Assembly (NCBI GenBank): GCA_958295685.1
Contig: OY282365.1
Span: 1,758,975 to 1,822,974 of the forward strand
Source of the DNA: an uncultured Dehalococcoidia bacterium
GTDB taxonomy: Bacteria; Chloroflexota; Dehalococcoidia; Lucifugimonadales; CATQGZ01
DNA length: 64,000 nucleotides
Reading direction: 5' to 3'
Shown here piece after piece: positions 55,902-64,000 of this stretch (position 1 is the first letter of the stretch; each line of letters begins with the position of its first letter). A model generated the notes under the pieces. The model ran no database searches and was not told the DNA's origin. It saw nothing but the letters and a program-made list of their open reading frames with translations. The translations under genes and the position numbers were made by a program.

Positions 55902-56642
55902 CTACGCTACTATCAGCTTCGCGCCACGGGGGGCTGCGGAGGGCGGGAGGGTGTAGAAGGTGGCGAGGTACTTGCGGTCGGCGATGAGGCGCTGGAAGAC
56001 GCGTCCCGGGAGGTCGTGGGCGTTGGCGATGATGGCGCAGGCCATGCGTCTGGTCTGGGACACATCGATCATTCCCAGCAGACGTGCGATTTCCGTGTTG
56101 ATTGCCGGGCGGCTCTTGTCCATATCGTCCAGTATCGCCGCGACTCGCTCAATGCCCTGCTCCATCGAGTCTGCAGCTGTGTGGACGGCCTGCTGGGGAA
56201 CGGACACGAGGCGGATCAGGTCGGCGAGGTCGGATGCGGATCCGCTGAGCCAGCCGGATTCGGGGAAGCGTGCGAGGCCCTTCGGGTCGTGAGTGAGGAC
56301 GCAGTAGGAGAGACGGGCGTTTCCGAGGGCATCGTCCAGATCGGCGGCGGCGACCTCATCCGGGTATCGCAAGGCAATGGCGGCCTCAATGGATCGGGAG
56401 CTCACACTGACCGGCAGGCCAAGGCGTGAGCGGGCATCTTCTTCTGCGGTGAGCGCGGGCATGAACTCGGCCTCGATCACGACGGGGGAACGGCCGGGGG
56501 CCGTAATCAGGACGTCGGGCCGGAGGCCGGGGCGCCCGATGATGACCTGGGTGTTCTCCGAGCGCACGTCGCTGCTACCCAGCATGGCCCTGAGCAGGGC
56601 GCCGAGCGCGTTGTTGGCGTTGGGTTCGGTCTGTCGAGGCAT
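55902..56642 (-). pseudogene. Truncated DNA N6-methylase-like protein (N-terminal part only)
   Basis: A 246-residue product. It looks like the N-terminal region of large restriction-modification methylases (type IIG/BREX-like): an endonuclease-type core VLITAPGRSPVVIEAEF with D-x-n-ExE-like spacing, and at the end HDLPGRVFQRLIADRKYLATFYTLP, the segment that normally leads into the methylase domain with its NPPY motif. Here the frame changes to PRGAKLIVA and stops, so the catalytic domain is absent. The truncation may be recent, since the frame itself is intact. Confidence 0.6.
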
Positions 56643-56699
56643 GGCTTATACTGGCGACGGGGTCATGGCCGTGTCATCAAGGGCCGTATGGCATCCGGC

Positions 56700-58328
56700 T
56701 CATAGCTTGGCGTGCTTCTCGTGGATTCCGGTGGCGCCGCTTGGCCGGTTGCCCCTCTCGGTCTCGATCTGCGGAACGCCGTCTGCTTCCGCGCACCTGA
56801 CCTCGAACTTGTGTTGGCCGGCCTCGAAGGGCCAGTCGTAGCGCCAGAGGACCCAGGTGGTCTCGGACAGTGGGGATCGGAGTCTGGCTTCCCTCCAGGG
56901 GCCGTCGTCGACGCGGACCTCGACCTTCGAGATTCCGCGCGCGCCGGCGAAGGCTATGCCGCCCACGGGCACGAGGGTTCGGCCTTCGCTTTCGTAGACT
57001 GCGTCCTGGGCGACGGTGTCTATGACCGAGGTGGTGTTGACCCTGGCGACCTTGTCCCAGCCACGCTCGACCCAGTAGCCGTCTCTGTAGTCTTCGACGA
57101 CCGAGATTTCGGTTATCCACTTGGGCTGCTTCATGCCGTAGCGGTCTGGCAACCAAATGCGGAGTGGGAAGCCGTGGTCTATGGGTATGGGGTTGCCGTC
57201 CCAGGCGTAGGCCAGCATGATGCGGCTGTCGGACGCGATCAGGTCGAGGTCGACCGTTTCGTAGAAGCCGTCGCCGCTTCTGATGAAGAGGTATTGGGCC
57301 TTTTCGGTGGGGCTGACGTCGGCCAGGATGTCCTGGAGACCGGCGCCCGTCCACATGGTGGTGCTGATCAGGTCTGTGCCTATGCGTCCTGAGATGCACG
57401 ACAGGGTTACGAATTGGTCGCGCGGCTCATAGTTATTCCGTAGGTCGTCGATAGTCATGGAGACGGGGTTGTCCACCTCGCCCGAGATGGGGAGCGTCCA
57501 TGCGCTGCCGTCGATGACGGTGGGCTCGGAGCGTATGAATACCTTGTAGTGGTCCTTGAGCGGGGTGTACTCAGGGCGGGTGCCTGGGGCGGGCATCAGG
57601 GGGTCTCCGGCGTTCGGGAAGGACAGCCTCGGGTCGGTGGAGACCGTTTGGTGGGCCATGGACGAGGCGGCGGTCTCGATCTCCCTGCGCGCGCGTCCCG
57701 CCAGCAGGGTTCCCAGTCCGGTGCTGGCGACGGTTATGACAGCCGTGGCGGTTCCGACGCGGACGAGGAACTGTCTCCGTCCGATGGTGGATGCCGGCTG
57801 GGCGCCTTCGGGGTGATGCTCGGACGGAGCCGGGATGACTCTGAGGTAGGCTTCCCTGAGCGCCCATCCCCATGCGAGGAAGACGGCGACCGTCCACAGT
57901 ATCACCAGCAGCGGGTTTATCGTCGATCCCTCGATGGCGACGCTGATGGCCGCCATCGGAAGGCCTGCCATTGCTCCCGCGATCAGGCCACCCGCTATGT
58001 CCGGCCGCGCGCGGCGGAGTGCGAAGACCGCGAAGAAGACGGCTCCGCCTGCGACGCCCATGAGGAACATTAGGATGACCGCGGCCAGCTTCTCGGCGGT
58101 CTTTGCGGTGTCGGCTACGCTCACGCCGAGAAGCGTGAGGGTGTCTACCATCCGGTCGATCCCGAATGTGACGAGCGCGCCGGGCAGTACGCGGGCCATC
58201 CAGTCGAAGAGGTCGTAGGGAGGGAACGGCAGCTCGGCGAGTTCGCGGGCCAGGAAGAGCAGGGCTATGAGGGGGGCCGTCAGCAGCGCGCCCGTGAGCG
58301 CTCCGTATCCGATTGCGAGCTTCTTCAT
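56700..58328 (-). CDS. Molybdopterin-dependent (sulfite oxidase-fold) oxidoreductase with N-terminal membrane domain
   Basis: A 542-residue protein. The first about 155 residues contain four or so membrane helices; then a twin-arginine-like segment GRRQFLVRVG and another helix (about 185-210) precede the periplasmic domain. That domain is of the sulfite oxidase/YedY class, with the molybdenum Cys in VTLSCISGRIG and the C-terminal dimerisation part. It would oxidise or reduce a small molecule and may use the membrane part for quinone contact. ATG at 58328; it lies between the truncated methylase and the TIGR03663 gene. Confidence 0.85.
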   Translation of the reverse strand: MKKLAIGYGALTGALLTAPLIALLFLARELAELPFPPYDLFDWMARVLPGALVTFGIDRMVDTLTLLGVSVADTAKTAEKLAAVILMFLMGVAGGAVFFAVFALRRARPDIAGGLIAGAMAGLPMAAISVAIEGSTINPLLVILWTVAVFLAWGWALREAYLRVIPAPSEHHPEGAQPASTIGRRQFLVRVGTATAVITVASTGLGTLLAGRARREIETAASSMAHQTVSTDPRLSFPNAGDPLMPAPGTRPEYTPLKDHYKVFIRSEPTVIDGSAWTLPISGEVDNPVSMTIDDLRNNYEPRDQFVTLSCISGRIGTDLISTTMWTGAGLQDILADVSPTEKAQYLFIRSGDGFYETVDLDLIASDSRIMLAYAWDGNPIPIDHGFPLRIWLPDRYGMKQPKWITEISVVEDYRDGYWVERGWDKVARVNTTSVIDTVAQDAVYESEGRTLVPVGGIAFAGARGISKVEVRVDDGPWREARLRSPLSETTWVLWRYDWPFEAGQHKFEVRCAEADGVPQIETERGNRPSGATGIHEKHAKL

Positions 58329-58343
58329 CTTCGCCTCCTGCCG

Positions 58344-60536
58344 CTAGGGGCTGGTGTCCCGTTCGGATGGCTGGCTGTTGCTGGGGAAGTATGCGACGGC
58401 GTCCTCGCTGCCGATCCTCTCGCGGATCCCTTCTCGGTCGAGCAGGTAGCTCATCACGGCGCGGCGCGAGTCGCCGTCCAAGAGGCCGGAGAGGAATTTG
58501 CGGATCGTCAGATTCCTGTAGGCGTCCTCCGGGAACCACCAGCGGTGTCTGAACCTTCGGCCTTCGGCGTAGGAGTCGGGGGCCTCGTCGTCCGTGGCTG
58601 CCTTGTTGTTCAGATGTACGAGCACGACCGATGGGTCCTCGGACTGCTTAATTATAGAGCCGCCGTAGTCGGTGAGGTAGTGGACTTCCGGACGGTCTCT
58701 AAGATACCACGCCCAGGGCCACGAGAACCCGCTGGTCTGGTCGATTTTGACTGGGAGGACGTCCCCCTGGCCGCCGGACGAGCCTGTTTTCTCGATACGG
58801 TTCATCAGTTCCACGACGTCGGGCGTCGTCTGGGTGTACACGAGCAGTTCGACGGGGGTGTCGGCGTTGTGGTAGGCAACGGTCACGCCGGCGCGGAGGC
58901 TGAAAACGGCGAGCATGAGGGCGAGGGAGAGCGCGGCGGCGGCGGCGAAGCTGCGCGGGCCAACCACTCGTGCCAGGTATACGCCGAGGGCGGCGATTCC
59001 TGCCGCGGCGAGGGCGGCGAGGGCCATCCAGGGGCCCGGGTCGTAGTATGCGATGGTCCAGAGCAGTACGGCGAGGAGCGGAACGCCCGGGAGGGCGAGC
59101 CAGCCCCCGCGGGAGACGACTCTCTTCCATGCGACGCGCTCGACGGCTTCGCCGAGGAGTTTGCCCGTGAGTACGATAAGGGGGAGCGTGAGGTTTACGA
59201 GGAGCCAGGGCATCTTCTCGCTGGCGGCCGTGTACATGGCGAGGGTCATCAGCGCCCAGTATGCGAGGAAGGCGCCGAAGGGGTCGCGCCTGCGGACGTA
59301 GTAGACGGCGGCGAGCATCCCGAAGATGAGTGGGAGGAATTCGTAGACCGAGGTTATCATGAAGTAGTAGTACCAGGGCTGGTTTCCGCGTGCGACGTCC
59401 TGCTGTATGACCCAGTAGCCCAGGGACTGCCATATGCCGGATGCGATTCCGGCGGGGTTGGTGAAGAAGGTGGAGTATGTGAGAATCCATATCGCCCAGA
59501 AGATGAGGGCGCATTTCCACCAGACGGACCAGTTCCATCTGTATCCCCAATATATGGACAGCGCGAGGAGGCCAGCAACGACGAGGAAGGCTATTACGAG
59601 GCCGCTTCCTGCGGGGGCGCCGATGTTTGCGCTGCCGACGGGCTGGGCGAGCACGAGGTTGGACCATCTCAGCAGAGGTGTGTCCTGGAGGTAGCTGACG
59701 AGGGCGGACCACTGGACGAGGGAGAGAGTGGCCAGCATGGTGAGGAATGCACCGTGCCGCTCGGCTCCTTCGAACAGAGGTCTTGCGAGTCCTGAGCGGA
59801 TGCCGCGGAAGAGGGTCCTGGCGGCTTCGGGCGGGGACAGTCCTTCGAGGTCGGCGGCGGGTCTCATCGAGGGCGACCTATGGACGAGTATTTGCAGCAC
59901 GAGATATGAGCCGAGTATCGAGACCAGAATGAACGCGGTCTCCTTGGTGGCGAACGCGAGGGCGAGTAGGGCGGCTCCGGCGTAGAGGTATCGGCTGCGG
60001 CCCTCTTCGAGGTAGCGCCACATGGCTATCACGAGGCCGAGAGACCAGACGGCCATGTATATGTCGTTGCGGGCGAAGCGGCTGAAGTAGAGCATGGCCG
60101 GGGAGACGGCGATGCCGGCGGCGACTATGAGGGCTCCGGGCCTTCCGAGGCGCGCCCGGAACAGCATCGGGAGGGCGATGAGCAGGACGCCCATGACGGC
60201 GACGCCGAGGCGCGCGGTATAGTCGCTGTCGCCGAACGCGAAGAAGATTGCGGCGTTGGATTCGAACTGGAACGGCCCGTGCATCATGGGGTTGTGGGTG
60301 TAGCCGTCGCCTGAGGCGAGGTTGTAGGAGTAGAGGGCGTGGAGGCTCTCGTCGTGGTGCATCGCCCTGGAGGCGAGGTCCCAGAGCCGCATCGCAGCGC
60401 CCGCGGCGATCAGGCAGGCGTATCCGGCGATTTCCCACCGGGCAAGCGGGAGCGGCGTGCCGAGCAGCGCCTTCGCTATTCCCCGGAGGCCATCGACGGA
60501 GAGTCTATCCTTCATCGCCTTCATCCCGGTCTTCAC
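58344..60536 (-). CDS. TIGR03663/Agl23-type GT-C membrane protein
   Basis: A 730-residue, many-helix membrane protein of the GT-C glycosyltransferase fold. The first loop carries MHHDESLHALYSYNLASG, the catalytic acidic motif of these transferases, and a soluble C-terminal domain (about 560-730) follows. Members in Chloroflexota and Archaea are usually beside DUF2298 proteins, as here (38 bases from that gene). The likely role is transfer of a sugar from a lipid carrier. Start GTG at 60536; ATGs at 60524 and 60515 are alternatives. Confidence 0.85.
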   Translation of the reverse strand: MKTGMKAMKDRLSVDGLRGIAKALLGTPLPLARWEIAGYACLIAAGAAMRLWDLASRAMHHDESLHALYSYNLASGDGYTHNPMMHGPFQFESNAAIFFAFGDSDYTARLGVAVMGVLLIALPMLFRARLGRPGALIVAAGIAVSPAMLYFSRFARNDIYMAVWSLGLVIAMWRYLEEGRSRYLYAGAALLALAFATKETAFILVSILGSYLVLQILVHRSPSMRPAADLEGLSPPEAARTLFRGIRSGLARPLFEGAERHGAFLTMLATLSLVQWSALVSYLQDTPLLRWSNLVLAQPVGSANIGAPAGSGLVIAFLVVAGLLALSIYWGYRWNWSVWWKCALIFWAIWILTYSTFFTNPAGIASGIWQSLGYWVIQQDVARGNQPWYYYFMITSVYEFLPLIFGMLAAVYYVRRRDPFGAFLAYWALMTLAMYTAASEKMPWLLVNLTLPLIVLTGKLLGEAVERVAWKRVVSRGGWLALPGVPLLAVLLWTIAYYDPGPWMALAALAAAGIAALGVYLARVVGPRSFAAAAALSLALMLAVFSLRAGVTVAYHNADTPVELLVYTQTTPDVVELMNRIEKTGSSGGQGDVLPVKIDQTSGFSWPWAWYLRDRPEVHYLTDYGGSIIKQSEDPSVVLVHLNNKAATDDEAPDSYAEGRRFRHRWWFPEDAYRNLTIRKFLSGLLDGDSRRAVMSYLLDREGIRERIGSEDAVAYFPSNSQPSERDTSP

Positions 60537-60573
60537 TGCGGTATCAGCTCGTCGAGGAGCGTGGGGATGGTGC

Positions 60574-62898
60574 TCATCGTACTCGGAAGATGGTCACGCC
60601 GCCGCTGGAGAAGGCGACGTCCATGAACTCCCTGAACTTGTCCAGGCCCTCGGTTCCGTACTTGGCCGTTTCTCGCGGCCCGACGTACACGTATTCAACG
60701 CCGTAGCGTGCCATCAGGTTCTTGGCGTGTTCCCAGTTCATACTTTCGTATACGTCGGCCACGTCCTGCTCCCTGCTGCCGAACGCGGCGGCTGATCCTC
60801 TCCACTGGACTTCGTGTCCGGGCCAGTTGAAGACGGTGGGCACGCCGGTGCTGCGCGAGATCAGGCCGAACTCGAACCACTCGCCGACGGCCTCCATGAT
60901 GGTCGTGTCGGGGTCGGCCTCTGTCCTCATGAATTCTATAGCATCGCGCTCGTCGGGGCGCAACTGGGCCAGGTATGCGAGTCCGTCGAGCGTTGGAGAG
61001 CCGGAGAACTGGGCCGCCTTGCTCGCGGCTGCGGCTGGGGCGTAGTACAACGAGGCGACGAGCAGGAGCGAGACCACGGCGGCCCAGGCGGTGGTCACCG
61101 CGCGTTTCCATCCACTGAGCCGTTCCCGCAGGCCGATCCAGTGACAGAACACGAGACCGGCGGGCACTGAGAGCATCGTCCACGCCTGATAGTAGAGCTT
61201 GAAGAGTGTGTTCATGCGGGTCCCGAACGAGTCGACTACGAACAGCAGCTCGGGGCCCATGATCAGCATGAGCGCCAGGGCGGACACGGCGAGGGCAAAG
61301 GCGGTTCCCGTCGGCCCCTCCCGCCGCACGATCTGGAGCGCGGTGTGGACTGCGACCGCTATGAGGAAGACAAGCGGGAGCGCGCCGAACAGGCGGCCTG
61401 GGACGTCTCCTGCCGCCCCTCCACTTCCGGTATGAAGCAGGGCCCAGACTGCGACGGGCGATGCCGCGATGCCGAGCGCCACGACCATGGCGCGGCCCCA
61501 GCCCCTGGAGAGTGTGGATCTCCAGAAGGCGCCGACGATGAACGGGGCGATCACCGCGAGGTGGAGGCCCCAGACGACGGCCAGGTGCACGGGCCGGGTG
61601 GCCGCAGCCTGCACCGGCGCGATGCCGCCCACAGCGACGCGGAGTGTTAGGTAGTAGGGGAGGAAGAGGAGGAAGGCGAGGGCGATGCTCCCAGCAGCGA
61701 TGAGCAGGGGGGCTGTCCATGGGGCGCCGGGGTCCCGGGTTCGGAGCGAGTAGCTCTTGATGGCGGCGACGGCCAGGAGGAGGGCGGAGTAGGTCGGGAG
61801 GTCCCACATGTTGGTGAACGCGAGTCCACCAAGCGCGAGCGCGACGGCGAGCATGTGTGCGTAGGAACCCGGTTGGCGGCGCCAGTCTGCCCGTGGGTCG
61901 AAGTCCCTTCGGTAGAGGTCCCAGCAGAAGGCGACGACCAGCAGGGCGAACGGGACTGACATCACATGCGGGTGGAGGTCGCCCAGCAAGTGGCTGAAGA
62001 AGGGGAACTCCTGTATTGTGTAGTCGATCCACTGTGCGCCGTCGAAGGTGTTGATCACGCGGGTGGCTCGGAACCACCACCAGAACTCTTCCGGAGTCCA
62101 GCCGCGCATCGGCTCTCCCAGAGGGCCTGTGAGTCCTTCGATCCCGATCCAGTCCCAGAAGCCCTGGGAACCCATAGCGCCTGCCTTGATGAATTCGAGC
62201 GCTCCCTCGAGGTTGGCGGCTATGCCGAGCATCAGGACGGCTCCGATGGATCCTGCGACGGCGAGGGTCATTCCGTATGCCTGAGAGCGGATGACGCCGT
62301 ATGCCAGGCCGAATACGGCCTGTGCGGACATGGCTGGGACGAGGGCCATGGCGAGGTTGTATGACAGGTTGGAGGCGATGCCGGTGAGTTCGCTGAGGGC
62401 GCCCATCATCCAGTAGCCGAAGTAGTAGTAGCTGACGGGCGCTCCGCTCAGCCAGGGGTCTTGGGGGGCGCCTGTGGTGGTTTGGATAGAGGCGTTGAGG
62501 AACGCGAAGTCCATCGGCTGCTCGGTGTGGTTGATGGCGGGGTCGTAGGCTCGGTAGAGGGTCCATCCGGCGAAGAAGATTAGGAAGACGACCTCGGAGA
62601 TTACGATTACGCGCCACTGCTCGCGGAGGAAGGTCATCATCTCGGCCCTGCGCGTCCAGACGATGCGGCCCGAGAGCGCGGCCATGACCAGGAGCACGGC
62701 GGCGAGGGATAGGCGGACGCTGGGGACCAGGTGCAGCTGGCTGAGGATCCAGGAGGCGTAGCCGATCAGCAGGAGGCCCAGGGGCTTGCTGACGCTGTAA
62801 CCCCTGTCGCGGAGGCCGGGTATGAGCCGGAAGGCTAGGGGAAAGGCCGCCAAGCCGACGGCCTCGACGACGAGGAGCCACCATAGAGGATTCAGCAT
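60574..62898 (-). CDS. DUF2298 (Chlor_Arch_YYY) membrane protein
   Basis: A 774-residue protein with many membrane helices. The family name comes from the tyrosine motif, seen here as SYYYFGYWMMGALSELTG, next to GAPVSYYYFG. Related proteins occur in Chloroflexota and halophilic Archaea only in part and are thought to be GT-C-like enzymes. The C-terminal part (about 640-774) is soluble. The ATG at 62898 directly follows a short gap after ftsY. Confidence 0.85.
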   Translation of the reverse strand: MLNPLWWLLVVEAVGLAAFPLAFRLIPGLRDRGYSVSKPLGLLLIGYASWILSQLHLVPSVRLSLAAVLLVMAALSGRIVWTRRAEMMTFLREQWRVIVISEVVFLIFFAGWTLYRAYDPAINHTEQPMDFAFLNASIQTTTGAPQDPWLSGAPVSYYYFGYWMMGALSELTGIASNLSYNLAMALVPAMSAQAVFGLAYGVIRSQAYGMTLAVAGSIGAVLMLGIAANLEGALEFIKAGAMGSQGFWDWIGIEGLTGPLGEPMRGWTPEEFWWWFRATRVINTFDGAQWIDYTIQEFPFFSHLLGDLHPHVMSVPFALLVVAFCWDLYRRDFDPRADWRRQPGSYAHMLAVALALGGLAFTNMWDLPTYSALLLAVAAIKSYSLRTRDPGAPWTAPLLIAAGSIALAFLLFLPYYLTLRVAVGGIAPVQAAATRPVHLAVVWGLHLAVIAPFIVGAFWRSTLSRGWGRAMVVALGIAASPVAVWALLHTGSGGAAGDVPGRLFGALPLVFLIAVAVHTALQIVRREGPTGTAFALAVSALALMLIMGPELLFVVDSFGTRMNTLFKLYYQAWTMLSVPAGLVFCHWIGLRERLSGWKRAVTTAWAAVVSLLLVASLYYAPAAAASKAAQFSGSPTLDGLAYLAQLRPDERDAIEFMRTEADPDTTIMEAVGEWFEFGLISRSTGVPTVFNWPGHEVQWRGSAAAFGSREQDVADVYESMNWEHAKNLMARYGVEYVYVGPRETAKYGTEGLDKFREFMDVAFSSGGVTIFRVR

Positions 62899-62934
62899 TG
62901 CAGCATTATATGCCCGCGGAGCCGGTCGTGGATG

Positions 62935-63885
62935 CTAGGCTGCGCTGCCTCCGGGCCCTCCGAGGAGGCCGTCGACCATGCCGCGTGGGTCGAATACGGC
63001 GACGTCGTCCGGCTGCTCGCCCGTGCCGACGTAGAGTACGGGGAGTCCGAGGTCGTCTGCGATTGAGAGGACGACGCCGCCCTTGGCGGTTCCGTCCAGC
63101 TTTGCGAGGAAGACGCCTGCGCACTCGATTGCCTCGGTGAAGGCGCGTGCCTGGATGAGTCCGTTCTGTCCGGTCGTGGCGTCGAGGGTCAGCAGGGCTT
63201 TCCGGGACTCGGCTTGGACACGGCGTCCGACCACTCTGTGGACCTTCTTCAGTTCCTCCATCAGGTTCTTCCGGGTGTGCAGGCGTCCCGCGGTGTCGAT
63301 AATGACCACGTCGGCGCGTCGGGATGCGGCCGCTTCGAGGGTGTCGAAGGCGACGGCGGCTGGGTCGGCTCCCTGCCGTGGAGCAATGACGTCTATATCC
63401 AGGCGGCGGCCCCATGCCTGAAGCTGGTCGATTGCGGCCGCTCTGAAGGTGTCCGCCGCTCCGAGGATGACGGAGCGTCCCTCCTGTCGGAAGGCGTGGG
63501 CCAGCTTGGCGATGCTGGTCGTCTTGCCGGCGCCGTTGACGCCGACCATCAGGAGTACGAGGGGAGGCTCCCGAACCAGCAGCCTGTCCGAGGCGCCGTC
63601 CACGTCGAGTATGCGGAGCATCTGCTCTCTGAGCAGATCGAGCGCCTGCGCCGGGTCGTCGAGGCGGCGCTCACGCACCTGCCCGCGCAGGCCGTCCAGG
63701 AGCTTCTGGGTGGTGGGCACTCCCACGTCGGCGGATATGAGCGCCTCTTCGAGGTCGTCCCACAGGTCGTCGCTCAGGCGCGGGCGGCTGAAGATCGAGG
63801 TCACCCGCGAGAGCCAGGCGCTGCGGGTCTTCTCGACGGCGCGGGCCGTCTTGTCTCTGTCGCTGCGCCGTAGGAATCTGATCAC
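62935..63885 (-). CDS. ftsY: Signal recognition particle receptor FtsY
   Basis: A 316-residue FtsY with the N domain (about 25-100) and the G domain with GVNGAGKTTSIAKLA (G1), DTFRAAAIDQL (G2 insertion box), DTAGRLHTR (G3), and LAKLDGTAKGG (G4 region). It docks ribosome-SRP complexes at the membrane for insertion of proteins. The acidic A domain of E. coli is missing, as in many bacteria. Start GTG at 63885. Confidence 0.93.
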   Translation of the reverse strand: MIRFLRRSDRDKTARAVEKTRSAWLSRVTSIFSRPRLSDDLWDDLEEALISADVGVPTTQKLLDGLRGQVRERRLDDPAQALDLLREQMLRILDVDGASDRLLVREPPLVLLMVGVNGAGKTTSIAKLAHAFRQEGRSVILGAADTFRAAAIDQLQAWGRRLDIDVIAPRQGADPAAVAFDTLEAAASRRADVVIIDTAGRLHTRKNLMEELKKVHRVVGRRVQAESRKALLTLDATTGQNGLIQARAFTEAIECAGVFLAKLDGTAKGGVVLSIADDLGLPVLYVGTGEQPDDVAVFDPRGMVDGLLGGPGGSAA

Positions 63886-64000
63886 TGTGGCTTACATGCT
63901 GCGTGGAGCGGTTGGTCCTCGCTGGACCGAGTGGTCATCCAGGGTACCACCGACTTCAAACGCGAAGAGTTCGGCTGTGCTGGCATCTAGGGCCTTCGCA

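Noticed and set aside
60695-62884. 729-codon frame overlapping the DUF2298 gene on the same strand in another phase
   Set aside because: Arg/Pro-rich composition typical of a frame-shifted high-GC gene; the DUF2298 frame has clear membrane helices and motif.
63889-64000. Open minus-strand frame at the right edge ending near 63889, possibly the end of a gene upstream of ftsY
   Set aside because: About 36 codons with no family match and no strong codon bias; too short to support.

Overview
The window looks like a stretch of a high-GC Chloroflexota chromosome, possibly a Dehalococcoidia or SAR202-type lineage. The support is a complete alternative complex III operon, the neighbouring pair of a TIGR03663-type GT-C membrane protein and a DUF2298 (Chlor_Arch_YYY) protein, many GTG and TTG starts, and several families of short dispersed repeats. 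No rRNA or tRNA gene is visible, so the assignment is an inference.

Layout. 1-4.1 kb: the start of a beta-propeller lactonase-type gene, a thiamine-diphosphate enzyme subunit, comF, an MFS transporter and a D-threonine-aldolase/D-serine-dehydratase-like gene. 4.1-8.0 kb: an AT-richer ABC transporter cassette with two paralogous small membrane proteins, a lipoprotein, and the remains of a segmental duplication. 8.0-10.8 kb: a one-protein two-component system (GAF-PAS-histidine kinase-receiver-winged helix) preceded by phased GTGAAA repeats. 10.8-17.2 kb: a giant DUF4011-helicase-Vsr-like-DUF3320 protein, resembling a known class of anti-phage helicase, coupled to a haloacetate-dehalogenase-like hydrolase. 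19.2-24.0 kb: an AT-richer, overlapping four-gene operon (PAPS-reductase-like, SF2 helicase, GHKL ATPase, PLD nuclease) that looks like an undescribed defence system. 24.0-25.3 kb: a cupin and an aldo/keto reductase. 25.4-33.6 kb: alternative complex III. 33.7-36 kb: a VOC protein, a candidate non-coding RNA with a strong terminator, and cinA. 36-39 kb: pyrR-pyrB-pyrC behind a PyrR attenuator. 39.7-43.9 kb: a CoA-transferase B subunit, an NmrA-like epimerase and sbcC. 44.8-51.6 kb: a NUDIX hydrolase, carB, carA, the CoA-transferase A subunit and a methyltransferase. 52-63.9 kb: a second methyltransferase, an FAD oxidoreductase with a flippase-like membrane protein, a truncated DNA-methylase-like gene, a membrane-anchored sulfite-oxidase-fold enzyme, the two GT-C/DUF2298 proteins and ftsY.

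Two unusual repeat systems run through the intergenic regions. The first has five full copies and one fragment. Each full copy has a sigma70-type promoter with an exact 17-bp spacer, an ATG exactly 7 bases beyond the -10 box (a leaderless start), 6-10 units of an 11-bp direct repeat whose sequence differs between loci, a conserved core (CTCAGCTACGA), and one inverted unit that matches the local array. All copies point the same way as the next downstream gene. One copy has a fossil of a RAYT/HUH transposase signature, and comparison with the duplicated region suggests an empty site for another. The second is a CRISPR-like family: about 27-bp imperfect palindromes separated by about 34 bp, giving a 61-bp period, with a conserved leader hairpin and no cas genes.

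Together the core genes cover de novo pyrimidine synthesis (pyrRBC, carAB), aerobic electron transport (alternative complex III), protein targeting and DNA repair. The accessory part (about 4-24 kb) is rich in mobile-element traces and probable defence genes.
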